Shown here in pieces: positions 10,782 through 23,541 of a stretch of DNA of 64,000 nt. The stretch covers positions 351,521,696-351,585,695 of the forward strand of contig NC_061513.1 of NCBI RefSeq assembly GCF_022539505.1, written 5' to 3'. Position numbers and translations under genes: made by a program. Position 1 is the first letter of the stretch; every line of letters begins with the position of its first letter. The stretch is from Lolium rigidum. Its lineage: Eukaryota; Streptophyta; Magnoliopsida; Poales; Poaceae. The notes beneath the pieces are model-generated. The model was not told the DNA's origin. It searched no databases and saw nothing but the letters and a program-made list of their open reading frames with translations.

Positions 10782-13700
10782 TCAGTTAGACACCACGCGA
10801 CTGAAGCGTGGCTTCACCGGGGTCTTGGAAGGGCTAACCCTGAACCATAATGCAAAGTTGCCAACATTAGCAAATACACACGTAGCTGAATTTCAGGTAG
10901 GGAACATAAATGGATAGGATTCAGAGGGTCTTGCCTGACTGGCAGTGTGCCTAAAATCATCCCACTGCAATTCAGAGCCAGGATAGCGCCCTCAGCCTGT
11001 AATTGGGAGAGTTTAACAGGAGAAATGACTGTCAAAAGCCGAATATTGAAATGGCCTTTCAAGATGATGGCAAGAGATGCCACTTAATAGGGTGAGAATG
11101 CAGTAATGCACCATACTATACTAAGAAGAAAGAAAAACAAGGGAGAATGAAAGATTGGAAATTAGAACATGCTTCCATATTTTAAGCATACTATTCACAA
11201 GCATGCAAATATAACTGAATCCTACATGTGTATGCTGTTGTGCAAGTGTTTTGTGGCGAAGGCACATTATTCTAAATCAATTCTAACTCAAGGGAACTTG
11301 AGGCCACGATGGAGTTATGTCATCACAATAAGCCTCAGGAAAGTTTGCTCCCTGGTTCTGGATAAACTACTTTTAAATGACGAAATAATCATGGCCAAGG
11401 TTCACTTGCTTATAAACTCAATACTGGCAACATAGAATAGACATTTCGTGGTCAGTCTAAGGAAAATAGTGTTCAGGATAGCATCTTGGTTGACACTCTA
11501 AGAGGAAGCAATGGAGTGTGAATGGGTTGGAAGTTGGAACAATGACTTGTTAAGTTGTTACTCCCTCTGTCCATTAATTGATGTCTAAAGGTTCGTCTAA
11601 ATTTAGATGTATCTATGCACTAAAGAGTGTCTAGATACATTCGAATTTAGACAAAACTTTCGACATCAAAAAATGGACAGAGGTAGTATTAGTTTGTCCT
11701 CTGAGTAGCTGAATACAAATGCCAAAATATAGGCTATTCTCAGGACAAGCAAAAATGAACAAACTAACAGAGACTTGGCCATGCACTTGGTTAACAAGTA
11801 TCGCAGCTAGTAATTTCATGTAATAGGATAATAGCTAATAAGGTAGTATGAGATCATTCAATTAAATCAGGAGTAAGTGTTTATGGAGAGATTAATTCTT
11901 ACATTGACAAACTCAACAAAGGCAATCCTTGTTGAATGTACATTGTCGCCTAGAAGTCTCAAACGGGAGACCTGCAAAGATATATTTTAGCAGGCAGTGA
12001 TTAAACAACAAAAACGTTAAGAAGGTGGAATACTTATTTAAAATCTATGCGACAGGATGATTGGATCGGCGCAATAGCTTACCTCACCACAAAGTTCTTC
12101 AAAGAAACTTTTTACATCTACTTGAGTAACCTGCAGACGAAACAAGTAAAATGTACCATAAAGCATCTGATATGATTGCCTTAACTCGATTCTCGAGTAG
12201 CTCAAAGACAAATTAAGGACCTTAATATAAAGAAACTACGATAAAACAAATGAACAAGCGAAATAAAGACAACAAAGGATTGGTACCGTCTTATCTATAT
12301 TTGTACAGTAAACCGTTCGTATCACCATTTCCTTCTCATCCTCCGTCTATGGGCCAGGAATAACAGGCTAGTGTTATTAGCATTGTGGATTAGTACAATA
12401 TGTGCGGCAGAGGATGGAATATAAAACAACTTACAGTTGGAAGAAATCTTGGATTCACAGGTAAGATAGCTGTCTTTGAAGGCAAGACTCTAACAGGGTA
12501 GAACCCAAGCATTGTGCCACCGAGGCTAAGTGCAGCTCTAGCACCCTCTATATGAAATGTAACATGTATCAAACCATCAATTGACTGCTGTAAAACATAA
12601 CTGAACATGTAAATATAGAATACCTTCACCAGAAAACTCGATGAATGCAAATCTCAGAACAGAGTGGGGATCACCACAGATTCTGCAGTCGATAACCTTC
12701 AGGACAGAAAAAATAGTTTCACAGATTTGCCAATCTCCAGCAACAGTGCAGCACAGTAGATAATACAGTAGAAAAATACTCTATAATGTAGTCTCATGTA
12801 ATTTTTCTGTAACACTGCTCCGCTCCTTTGATTTTGATAACCAAAGAAGATACACATAATCAACAGAACATAAGATAGAGAAACCATGGTGGTGGAATAA
12901 AATTATAAATAGGAAGTAACAACAATAACTAACATCAACCAAGTAGTACAATTTGAAGTTGATCTGCGAGAGCAGTTAAATAGACTAACATCTATTTATA
13001 GCACTTTCTTGTTTCTAATATCAGTACAACTCAATCATTCAAGTTAAATTTAACTTACTTGGCCACAGTTAGCAAAGATATCAGCAAGTCTTTCCTCCGT
13101 CACCTAACAGATGGTCAACACCATTAGATCTAACAGGCACTCAAGAGTATAGCTATGCATGCTAAAACATTCATCAATTACTCACTGTATGATCGAGTTC
13201 GGAGACATAAACTGTTCGCCGGATGCTCTCCTCCCTGTCTGCATGCCTCCCCCTGCCGTTTGTCCTCCTCCTTCCATGGTTGAAGTATCCATTTCTCCTC
13301 TCATTATCTACAAAATTCCTCCTCTGGGGGAAAGAAACACACTTATCACTTCTTATTCCTGCTTGTATTTCTTTTTTCCTTTCCAACTGAATAATACTAC
13401 TATCCAATCTTAACTATTGCAAGCAGCTCATCTGGAGAAGAATCACACTACTGAACCATGAAAAAGACAACTCGTATGGAAAAGAATCACACTAATGAAC
13501 CATGAAAATACTTGTCTGGAATTTTGATATCTGAAAAATGAACACTCTCATTATCAGAACGAAAATGAGTCCACATACCAAATTATGTTTTCTCTCTTCT
13601 AAACTGAATTGCTAGATCTGTGATTCATAGATTACATAACTACAGGAAGGTGTCAGAGTGGATCGGAGAACTACTCGACCACAGTTACAGACAAGTGATA

Positions 13701-14547
13701 TGATCCATTTTAATTTGGACTTTACATCGATCTGAATTCTGAAGTGAAATGGTATGCTTAGATATGATAATAGTTTTATAGAGTCAGTTCCTGGTACTGC
13801 AGAACCGTGTATTCGTCTACAAAAACAGAGAAATTAGCAACATGAGCTCACAGCAAGCTGACATGAACTGGGACATTTCACTGCCCATGATGACAGACCA
13901 AATCAAGAGGATCTAAAACCTACAGTATTAATAAACACACGGACGATCTAGGCAGAGGGAGCAAATCCTACAGAGAGATTCGCACATGGTGCACTAGTGG
14001 TGATTTTGGGGTGGCATGATAATATAGAAAGGCAGGGGAACCTTCAAAAGACGAAACAGGGGAGGGAAGCCTTTCGCCAAAGAACGCCAACTACCGCACC
14101 ACGCAAACCACCAACCGATAACGCAATCCAACACAAAATTAGAAAAACATATCCGATCTTCAAGCAACAACCGGTGCAGAAAAAGGTAGTAATCAAATCC
14201 GCAGCACCGATCCGGGCCGATACCAACCAAAAGAGTGTGCGGAATTTTACCATGCGCTGCTGCTGGTTCCCAATGTATCCGGCGGTGTCGGCGCCGGCGG
14301 GGTACGCGCCGATCCCGCCATTCCCGACGGAGCCGTAGTAGAAGACGGGCGCGTCCGCCGACAGCGCCTTCCTGGGCGTGGCCGCCGCCGAGGAGGGGAC
14401 GAACTCCTTGGCGGCCGGGTTGAGCTTGGACAGCAGGTCCACCAGCTTCTGCACGTCCTGGTGGTACTCCGCCTCCTTGGCCGCGGCCGCCGCCGCCGCG
14501 GACGCCGCCTGCGCGGCCGCGGGCGAGCCCTCCGCCACCGCCGCCAT
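10782..14547 (-). CDS. PABP-interacting RNA-binding protein, CID8-13 type (PAM2 + 2 RRM)
   Basis: Predicted 320-residue RNA-binding protein that should bind the MLLE domain of poly(A)-binding protein. Coding exons (minus strand): 14547-14251, 13323-13186, 13103-13059, 12696-12624, 12547-12435, 12346-12287, 12130-12083, 11971-11903, 10996-10935 and 10839-10782. Exon 1 encodes an Ala-rich start and a PAM2 motif, SKLNPAAKEFVPS (residues about 40-52). Exon 2 has a basic stretch (GRRRTNGRGR) and begins RRM1 with RTVYVSELDHTV. RRM1 continues with FAFIEF. RRM2 begins RTVYCTNIDKTV and contains RIAFVEFV. The protein ends SPSKTPVKPRF...VVSN. PAM2 plus paired RRMs is the Arabidopsis CID8-CID13 layout. 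The intron before the last exon uses a GC donor (CAG/GCAAGA). The ATG at 14547 was chosen because the upstream in-frame codon at 14586 is GTG. Confidence 0.9.
11561..11686. repeat. Stowaway MITE in a CID intron
   Basis: 126-bp hairpin with inverted ends (CTCCCTCTGTCCATTAATTG against its complement near 11665-11686), flanked by TA at 11559-11560 and 11687-11688. Lies in the intron between exons 8 and 9. Confidence 0.9.
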
Positions 14548-14562
14548 CCGCACCTCGATGCA

Positions 14563-14692
14563 CTGCAAGAACGGCGAGGCCGCCACCGGCCCTGGTCAAA
14601 TCGCGCGGCGGATCGGCGGGAGGCGAGGCCGTCCTCTGGGCTCGGGAAGCAGGAGGAGGGAGGAGGAGGAGGGGGAAGGTACCTGGCAGTGT
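14563..14692 (-). other. Probable 5' UTR intron of the CID gene
   Basis: On the minus strand CCAG/GTACCT at 14692 and CTTGCAG/TGCATC at 14563 bound a 130-bp pyrimidine-rich segment just upstream of the start codon. Splicing is predicted only from the consensus sites. Confidence 0.5.
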
Positions 14693-14860
14693 GGTGCGCT
14701 CGAGCTGTCGCTAATGGCGTCGATTAGTCGCGGGTGGGTTTTGCTTTTACGAGGTTTTTGGCGATTTCCGGCGTGGAAAATATATGCTGCCAAAACCACC
14801 GAGAAGAAACGGACGGCACGGCATGGTTCCTGCCTGCGTGGACGCGGTCCATGCGCCGGC

Positions 14861-14911
14861 CCGTCCAACATACCTTTTTTTTTTTTTTTTTGCATGGCCG
14901 TCCAACATACC
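14861..14911 (-). mobile_element. Tail-only retroposon footprint with 14-bp TSD
   Basis: CCGTCCAACATACC at 14861-14874 recurs at 14898-14911. The intervening 23 bp is a run of 17 T followed by gcatgg, that is, a minus-strand poly(A) tail with almost no body. Confidence 0.65.
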
Positions 14912-15207
14912 TTGACACGGTGCACCGACATGGTCCTATGGTTAATGTGATTGATTACATGCTACGTATACGCTAAAGTACATTTGGGTAACTGTAAACT
15001 TTCCATGGGAGCTTGGGTACAAAAAACATTAGAGCCAGTAACTTGCCATAATGCATTGCTCATGTCATGGGGTTGAATATTAACTTGGAAGTATGTGAGT
15101 AAGGAGAGAAGGGAAAATACTTTTTTTTAATGTGAGAAGGGGAAATACTTGATGGATATACTCTTCCTTATATATTTTCGGTTTTGCTAGAAATCAGGCC
15201 CCTAATT

Positions 15208-15611
15208 GTTATTAAGTCGAAGTTGATTTCTAGCCATTTGATTTGTCTCGTGATCCGTGCTAATATAAGTGGGTAATTGCCCACGAGTTGCAACTCATAT
15301 TTTCTCAGTTGCATATAGGTTGCAACTGATATTTTGCCAGTTGCGCATTCGTTGCAAATGATATTTTCGCAGTTGCGCGTATGTTGCTACTTGTTTTTTC
15401 CCTGTTGCGCACAGGCTGCAATTGATATTTTCTCAATTGCGTACTACTTGCAACTGATATATATTTTCTCAATTGCGCATAAGTTGCAACTAACATTTTC
15501 TCAGTTATATTGTTTCAAAAAATTATTTTCCCAGTCATATATGTGATAATATTTTCTAAGTTAGGCAGGTATGCAAATTGAATAGCTAAGAAATCAACTT
15601 AGACTTAATAA
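15208..15611. mobile_element. Inverted-repeat element filled by a 34-bp minisatellite
   Basis: The left arm at 15208-15244 (TTATTAAGTCGAAGTTGATT...) is inverted at 15575-15611 (...AATCAACTTAGACTTAATAA). Between them, from about 15283 to 15556, a degenerate unit of about 34 bp (AGTTGCGCAT-GTTGCAACTGATATTTTCTC type) repeats about 7-8 times, each with a GTTGCAAC palindrome. No coding potential. This suggests a non-autonomous DNA transposon; superfamily uncertain. Confidence 0.65.
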
Positions 15612-15656
15612 AAATCAGTCGCATGATATCTAGGCACTCCCTATATTTTTCTTCTT

Positions 15657-15737
15657 TCCTCCGTTCATAAAAGATGTCTTAGATTTGTCTAAATTTAGAC
15701 AAATCCAAATCTAGGACATCCTTCTATGGATATAGTA
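15657..15737. repeat. Stowaway-like hairpin remnant
   Basis: CTCCGTTCATAAAAGATGTC at the left pairs imperfectly with GACATCCTTCTATGGAT at the right around a TCTAAATTTAGA core. A decayed Stowaway end pair; the TA duplication is not clear. Confidence 0.5.
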
Positions 15738-16138
15738 CTAAATACTTTTATCTTCTACCTGAAACGCTAACTTTAGGGAAAAAGTTGTTTATACGGAGTA
15801 ACAACAATAGAAAATAAAAAATGTACCAAAGAGATCTCATACCAAATAATACCGGAGAACAACAGATTGTTTTGCTTCAATCAAGAGTTCTTACAAATAA
15901 AAAAAACTTAATAAGGTCGACGGCCCTAAGAGCATCTCCAGTCGGGTCCCCCAAAGCGTCTCAAAGCAATTTGGGGCGCCCCGGACAAAAAACGGTTCCA
16001 GCCGCGTCCCCCAAAGCCCAATTTTGTCCGGCGCGCCCCGATACGGTGTCCGGCGCCCCGAGCCCGTCCTCGCCTCACAGGGGATGCACCGGGGACGCCG
16101 GACACACCGAAAAGCGAGGCGGGGAGTGGCGGGGCCGA

Positions 16139-16523
16139 TGACATAGGCATCCCAAATGGGCCTGCCAAAGATAGTACCCGGGGTTTAATGAAGGCCCACT
16201 ACCCGAAGAATAAGAAGGTTCGAGAGCCCAAGATATATTAAGGAAAGTAGAATTGTAATAGGAAGTGTTGTTTGTAATCGGTCGGGATGAGTTAGAAACC
16301 GTCCCGGACTACGTAACTTGTACAAAACGAAACCCTCGGCTCCACCTCTTATATAAAGGGGGAGTCGAGGGACGAGGAGATCATAAAATCATTGTTCACA
16401 AACCCTAGTTTTCGTAATCGTCGAGTACTTTTCGTACTGAAACCTTCGAGATCTACTTGCCCTCTACTTCTAACTAAACCCTAGCCTATAACTCGTAGGC
16501 ATTGACAAGTTAATACCTTGTCA
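16139..16523 (+). repeat. 5' LTR of Tat element 1
   Basis: 385 bp, TGACATAGG...CCTTGTCA. TATA-like TTATATAAA at about 16349-16357. Near the U5 end GACAAG-ttaatac-CTTGTC forms a small hairpin. Confidence 0.93.
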
Positions 16524-16525
16524 AT

Positions 16526-16541
16526 TGGCGCCGATCGTGGG
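16526..16541 (+). other. Primer binding site of Tat element 1
   Basis: TGGCGCCGATCGTGGG begins two bases after the LTR. The first eight bases match the CGGCGCCA 3' end of plant tRNA-Asp; the remainder does not, so the priming tRNA is uncertain. Confidence 0.6.
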
Positions 16542-16568
16542 AATTAGAGGCGTAAGGATCCGATCTCG

Positions 16569-19038
16569 ATGGCACGTTCAAGATCTTCGACATCGTCAAC
16601 CGGAAGCAACACTATGGATCGAGGTAAACAGATCGCTGCTGGTCTTGTTGATTTTGTTCCTCACCCACCCTCCCGTTTGGATGCATATGCGTATCTGGCG
16701 GAGCCCATGGAGATGACGTTCGGGAGGTTTCACTTTCGCGTCGAGAAGGAAGGATCGTATCGTGTCGAAATTCCGATTTCGTCGGGATCGTCGGCGGTCG
16801 ATTCCGATTTTTCAAGCTATGCATCGTCAACCGAGTCGAGAAGAAGAAACTTCGGCAACACGTTACGTCGGCACCGAGCAAGAGAGAAACTCGCCAAGAT
16901 CTTCGGCGACACATCGTTTGAGTCATCTGCGGACTCATATATAAGCGATGGCTCAAGCGATGTCGACGATTACGACTTCATCGACAAATCTATCACAGTG
17001 GGCAAGGTCTTCATCAATCTCAGCAAAGATGTCACCAAACCCAACATAGATCTGAGTACAAAATATCATCAGATTTATGCTATCGAAAATCAAGAGGAAA
17101 CATCCGAGGCTTTCGACGATTTGGGTAATCCCTATGTTGATCCCTCAGATCTAAGGAGAGGTATGGGCACTAAATATGTCGGGCCCACACCACGTGTCAG
17201 AGTGCAACTTCCGCAAGCAGCCTGGGATAGAGCTGCAAAAGCTTTAGATGGTTCGGAGCCAATGACGACAACGGCTATGGCTCAAGAACTGCAAGCTTAT
17301 CAATATAGGCTCGCACGAGCTGCCAGAGAAATAGAAAAACGAGACGGCTGAGTTGAACGAGGAGAAAGGAGGCGACCTACGCATCCGGCGGGGAGAAGGG
17401 CGGATCTAAGTCGACAATCTAGAGTTTCGGATGATAGCCATAGGGAGGCTCGGAACAGAGGAAGATCAAGGTTACAACACATACCCGAAGCAGAAAGAGA
17501 GCACTTAGTTCAAAACCTCGACATGTCCTTTATGTCGATAGATACAAGAGGAAACATTATCCCTAAGACACCGAAGGCTGGGTACATGGCGACACAAGCT
17601 TATATCCTCGCATCTAGGCCACCCCCGGGAGATCCAAGGGAAACATTATACAATATGGCGTTAGCGAGGGTTGGAGCTATGGGGACGGCGTTTGTATCAA
17701 CGCCTCCCGAAGGAACGGCAAGGCAAAATAGTCCACGACCTGCGGCGACAACGGCGGCAGTCCATGAAGGACCAAGTGGAGCGAGAGACACAGGAGCACA
17801 AGCAAGGGTCGATAGAGCAAGGCAAAGCAGAAGGGATCATCGGCAATCCCCGGAGCTTAACGACGAGGACATGTGCGGCCTGCCATGCTTCACTAGGAGA
17901 GTACGAAAAACTCGAGTCCCTTCGGGATTTAAGTTGCCTGATCACTTCAAAAAATTCGACGGCTTGCAAGATCCAGAGGATTGGCTAGTTGATTACCTCG
18001 AGACGGTGAAGTTAACTGGAGGGACTAGGGCAACAGCCATGCAAAGTATTCAAGTGCACTTAAGTGGAGCCGCACGATCTTGGATCAAAAAGCTTCCTCC
18101 AGGATCTATCGACGGTTGGGAAAGTTTCGAGGACGTATTCGTCAAGAACTTCGGATCTACGTGCAAAAAACCTGCGTCGTTAGAAGAGGCTGAGAGCATG
18201 TCGACAAAAGCCGGACGAGTCAATGAGAAAATATATACAAAGATGGAACATCATCAAAAACTCGGCGAGAAAATATATCGACGAGAGAGCAATAGATGCG
18301 TTTGTCGCAGGAATTAGACGTGGAGATTTCGTCGAGGACTTGGGAAGAACAAATCCAAAGACAGTATCTGCGTTAATGGAGATAGCAAATAGATGGGCGG
18401 ATGGAGAGGATGCTGTCCACAACAAACGGCACAGGTCGCCAGAGGAGGACCGTGGTCGAAATTATCAATCGAGGCGTCGATTTCCTCGACGATGCCGGAT
18501 TATGACGGACCAGGGCAAATCTCGGCAGGATTTCGGGCAAACGCAGGAGGAAACAATAGAGATGATTATCAAAGAAGCAGTGAGCAGCGAAGCGATAATA
18601 GGGACGACTCCCGCAACAGACAAAATAGTGGGCCAAGGTTTCCAAGACCTTTCGTATCCCCCGAAGAAATGCTGAACGGACCATGTCAGATGCATTTTTT
18701 CTCGACGACAATGGGAAAAGACGGTCGGGGCACTGCGAGAAGGCTGTCGAAATTTTCGGGCAATGTTCGGGTATGCGAAAACGCTCACGCTCGAGTAGCA
18801 CGAGAGAAACCCTCGGGAGCCCGGGAGCGAAGTTCACCTACCACCACCTCCCGCGATTACGGACGACAATCGGCATCGGCTCGAGAATAGCGGCGGCGCC
18901 TCCACCACCACCTTATGTCGATCCTAACTCAAACGGAGCGGTGTCGATGATTCGAAGGGAAGGCCGTCCAACGGAACTCAAAAAATAATCTCGAGACAGG
19001 TGTTCATGGCGAGAGAAAATGCCTCCACCAACGGTTGA
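16569..19038 (+). pseudogene. gag of Tat element 1, frameshifted
   Basis: Starts MARSRSSTSS like the intact copy at 33848. Small indels relative to that copy break the frame near 17350, 17390, 18190 and 18700. The Retrotrans_gag core is readable: FKKFDGLQDPEDWLVDYLET, SWIKKLPPGSIDGWESFE and DAFVAGIRRGDFVEDLGRT. The final stop (19036-19038) overlaps the protease ATG (19019-19021) by 20 nt, as in element 2. Confidence 0.88.
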
Positions 19039-22000
19039 GTACCTCAATTGGTCGGGGCAAGACATCGGCTTCACCATAGCGGATCATCCGCGAGCAAGTT
19101 CCTCGACCGGGGCAGTCAGCACTTATTCTGCCAGCAGTTATTGCGGGATTTGACGTTTCTCGAGTATTCATAGATGGTGGCAGCAGCTTAAACCTTATGT
19201 ATGCAGATACATTGAGGAAGATGAACATATCCTTAGCAAATTTGAAGCCAACAGACACAAGGTTCCACGGCATCACACCGGAGAAACCAAGTTACCCATT
19301 GGGGAAGATCAACCTCGACGTTCAGTTTGGAACCCGAGAAAATTATAGAATCGAGAAATTGGAGTTTGAAGTCGTGGATTTTCCATCGCGGTATCACGCT
19401 TTGTTGGGACGACCAGCATATGCTAGATTTATGGCGAGTACCACACTATACATACCTGTTGTGGAGATTGCCCGGACCAAAGGGACCAATCACGAGTCAA
19501 AGGAAGCTTCGCCTTAGGCGATAAGTGCGACAAGGATTTTCATCGGTTATCGAAACTTTCGGGATGCAAGCTGAGTATTTGGCGTCGAAAAGCATGACCG
19601 ATTACGACGTACTTGCCGGACGTTGGAAGGCCAAATAAAGAATCAACTTTCAATACGAGAGAAAAATTCTAAGGAGGTGCGGATTCACCCGACGGACCCG
19701 AAAAAGACGACATCTATCGCAAACAACATGGATATCGCATAGGAAAGCGCGCTCGTCGAGTTCCTCCGTGAGAACTGGAAAATCTTCGCATGGTGTCCAG
19801 CTGACATGCCAGGAGTACCCGGGGAACTTGCCGAGCACCACCTAAATTTGGATCCATCGAGCGAGACCAATCAAACAACCTTTGCGGCGTTTTTCGGAAC
19901 CAAACCGCAAAGCTATCGTTGTCGGAAATCAATCGACTACAAGAAGCTGGTTTTATCAAAGAGATATTCACGAAGCCACATGGGTAGCAAATCCTGTGAT
20001 GGTGCCAAAGAAAAACACTAAGGTCCTTCGCATGTGCGTCGACTTTACGTGTCTCAATAAACATTGTCCAAAGGATCACTTTCCCCTCCCGAGGATCGAT
20101 CAAATTATCGACTCCACGGCTGGATGCGAACGTCTTTCCTTCTGGACGCGTATTCTGGTTATAACCAGATCAGGTTGAAAGAAGAAGATGAAGTAAAGAC
20201 CGCGTTCATTACACCTTATGGCGTATTTTGTTACAGAACAATGCCCTTTGGTCTAAAAAACGCGGGAGCAACATATCAAAGGATGATGCAGAAGTGTTTG
20301 GCGACACAGATTGGGAAAAACGTGCAAGTATACATCGACGACGTCGTCATAACATCAAAAGAGGGGACAACGCTGATCGAGGACCTCAAGGAAACGTTCG
20401 ACAACCTCAACAAATTCTGCCTGAAGTTGAACCCGACGAAGTGTTCCTTTGGCGTCCCAGCAGGAGAACTCTTGGGGTTTTTAGTCTCAGCAAGAGGGAT
20501 TGAAGCAAATCCCGATAAAATACAAGCTATTGTAACAATGAGAAAGCCAACAAAGTTGAAAGAGATACAACAGACTAGCTGGACGAGTCGCGGCTTTGAG
20601 CAGATTCGTCGCCGAGGCTAGGAGAAAAGCGTTACCATTCTATGCTTTGATAAAGCAAGGAGACAAATTCCGGTGGAACGAAGAAGCCGACGAGCCTTCG
20701 AAGATTTGAAGCGCAAAATCTCGACACCACCAATTTTCGTGGCGCCGAAGGAAAAGGAACCTCTCTCGCTATACAACGCAGCCACGCCCCAAGTGGTAAG
20801 CTCGGTGCTAGTTGTCGAAAGAGAAGAAGAAGGAAAACTCCACGGAGTACAGAGGCCAGTATACTTCGTCAGCGAAGTTTTATCACCGTCAAAACAAAGG
20901 TACCCTCAGTACCAAAAGCTAGCATATGGAGTATTCACAACAGCACGAAAATTGCGTCACTATTTTTCGGCACACCCGATCATAGTGGTCAATGAGGCTC
21001 CTCTGTCAAATATCTTGAACAATCCGGAAGCTACGGGTCGTGTCTCCCTTTGGGGAATAGAACTTTCCCCTCGGGACATCACGTATGAAAAAAGAAAAGC
21101 AATTAAGTCGCAAGTTCTGCCGGACTTCATCGCGAGTGGATGGAGCTGCAAAACACAGGACCCCCGGACTTGTCGAGAACCCGGACCATGAATTTCGACG
21201 GGTCCAAGAGAGTAGAAGGAGCTGGCGCAGGAGTAGTACTTATATCACCTGAAGGCGACAAATTGAAGTATATCCTTCGGATGACGTTCCCTAACGCATC
21301 TAACAATGAAGCAGAATATGAAGCCCTCATACACGGGATGAAGATGGCGAAAGCATGCGGTGCAACTCGACTGAAAATCTTTGGCGACTCACAATTGGTG
21401 GCCCAGCAAGTTATGAACCAATGTGATGCGATCAATGATAGCATGGTAGCATACAAGGAGGTGTACAATGAACTCGAGAAGCTATTTGATGGATGCGAGG
21501 TAAACCACATCGGTAGATTGAGCAACGATGAAGCCGACGTCCTCGCAAACATCGGGTCGCGAGTGCCTCCCGATCCCGCCGAGAGTGTTTTGGGAAGAAA
21601 TATCGGAGAGATCTACAAAGCCGAAAAAGGTGCGAGAAAAAAGAAAAAACTTCGACACCCCTCACGAAACCACGGAGGATGAAGAGGAACAAGAGCTTGT
21701 GATGATGGTACGGGTTCCTTGGATGCAAGCATATGTATCATACATCCTCAGGAAAGAAATACCCGACGATCCAGTTGAAGCAAGGCGAGTAATTCGACGG
21801 TCTAAAGCTTTCACGGTGATCAAAGGAGAACTGTACAAACGAAGTATTTCAGGCGTTCTGCAAAGGTGTGTAACACCCGAAGAAGGAAGAGTAATTCTGA
21901 AGGATGCACACGAAGGAATATGCGGCCACCACGCGAGTAGTCGAGCCATCGCAGCCAAGGTTTTTCGGGCAGGATTCTCTTGGTTGACAGCAATCGAGGA

Positions 22001-22955
22001 CGCCAAAGAAATAGTAAGGACTTGCGATGCATGTCAAAGGTTCGCCGCAAAACCTCACTCTCCAGCAGCAGAACTAGCACCAATACCATTGTCGTGGCCC
22101 TTTGCACAATGGGGACTCGATATGGTGGGAAAGTTACACAAATCATGGCCAGGCGGAAAGGAATACATGCTAGTAGTCTGTCGACAAATTTACAAAGTGG
22201 ATAGAAGCGAAGCCGATAAATTCGCCAGATGGAGCATCCGCAGTAAAATTCATAAAAGGCCTCGTCTTCAGATTTGGAGTGCCTCATAGCATCGTCACGG
22301 ACAATGGCAGTAACTTTACATCCCACGAATTCAAAGATTACTGCAAAGAAGTGGGTATCAAGCTGCACTTTGCGTCAGTTGCACATCCTCAAACCAACGG
22401 GCAGGTCGAGAAAGCCAATGGCATCATCTGCAATGGCATCAAGAAACGCCTGTTGGGACCATTAGAAAAAGCTCGACATACCTGGCCTGAAGAATTACCA
22501 AGTGTGTTGTGGAGCATCCGAACAACACCAAATACAGCGACACAAGAAACCCCGTTTTTCCGGTCCATGGCGCGGAGGCAGTACTACCAATAGAAATAGA
22601 GCACGACTCCCCTAGAGTCACAGCGTATAATGAAGAAGCTTCAAGGACAGCATTGGAAGACGACGTAGACGCACTCGACGAAGCTCGAGACGAAGTATTA
22701 TCAAGGGTCGCCAAATACCAACAGGACTTGAAGAATTACCACAGTCGACGTTTGCGGCCAAGATCCTTTCAAGTGGGAGACTTAGTCCTTCGGCTCACGC
22801 AAAAAAGTCATGAAAAACTCGAGTCACCATGGCTTGGTCCCTATATTATCACGGAAGTGATCGGCGGAGGAGCATACAGGATAAAGGACAAGAAGACGGG
22901 GGTGGAGGAGCAAAACCCCCGGAACGTGGCGCAACTCGGGCGGTTCTACGCCTAG
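19019..22955 (+). pseudogene. Protease-RT-RNase H-integrase of Tat element 1, degenerate
   Basis: Protease motif FIDGGSSLNLMYAD near 19165-19206; TAG at 19740-19742 at the protease/RT junction; RT with YIDDVV (YIDD codons 20331-20342); a first RNase H-like region around 20700-21100; a second RNase H starting MNFDGSKR near 21188 with EAEYEAL and FGDSQL; integrase with HEGICGHHASSRAI...CDACQRF near 21910-22045 and SIVTDNGSNF near 22290. Multiple frameshifts make it non-functional, yet all domains keep order and length. Confidence 0.88.
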
Positions 22956-23541
22956 AGCTAAAATATAGTCCTTGTAAAACTTCAATGTCTTGAAACGCCC
23001 ACGAGTTTTCAGACGCACTCTTTTCCTTTTTCGGGGCACCGAGTGGGGCCGGGAAAGGTTTTTAATGAGGCGGGCTCGTGGTGCTGCAATATAATAAAGA
23101 TAGTGGAGATATACTTCTTATTCACGCTCGGGGGCTCAACGCCTAAGTCTCAAAATACATACAATATAGATTCACTGAAATATTTCGCCTTGGTACATTA
23201 ATACCTCGCCAAATATAAAAATCGGAAGCCAGCAATCATAAATATAGTGTACACGTCAAAAATCTTAAGTGCTCTGGTCTAAGAACCTCGCAATAAAAAT
23301 ATAGAACTTCGACATCAAAGATACTCGAAGATTGGCAATCCATCCAAGGGAAAAACAAGGATGTCTTATTACAACAGAAAGATAAACCTTCAAGGTGGAA
23401 AAAATAGTACAACCTTTGCCCAGTTAGGCTCGGGGGCTTCAACAATATAGAGGGCTTCGGCAATATACAATAAATTCCTTCGGAAATAAAAAAAGAGAAA
23501 TCAAAAAAGAGTGAGATACAAGGTTTCCAATATAGTACAAA

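Noticed and set aside
14586..14586. Upstream start for the CID protein (MAASPF...)
   Set aside because: The codon is GTG, and a likely 5' UTR acceptor lies at 14563, so the ATG at 14547 was used.
13994..14599. 201-codon minus-strand ORF over CID exon 1
   Set aside because: Different frame from the PAM2-encoding exon, runs into an intron, Gly/Arg-rich shadow.
15283..15556. Regular repeats considered as a CRISPR array
   Set aside because: Degenerate units with no distinct spacers, no cas genes, plant nuclear context; a minisatellite fits better.
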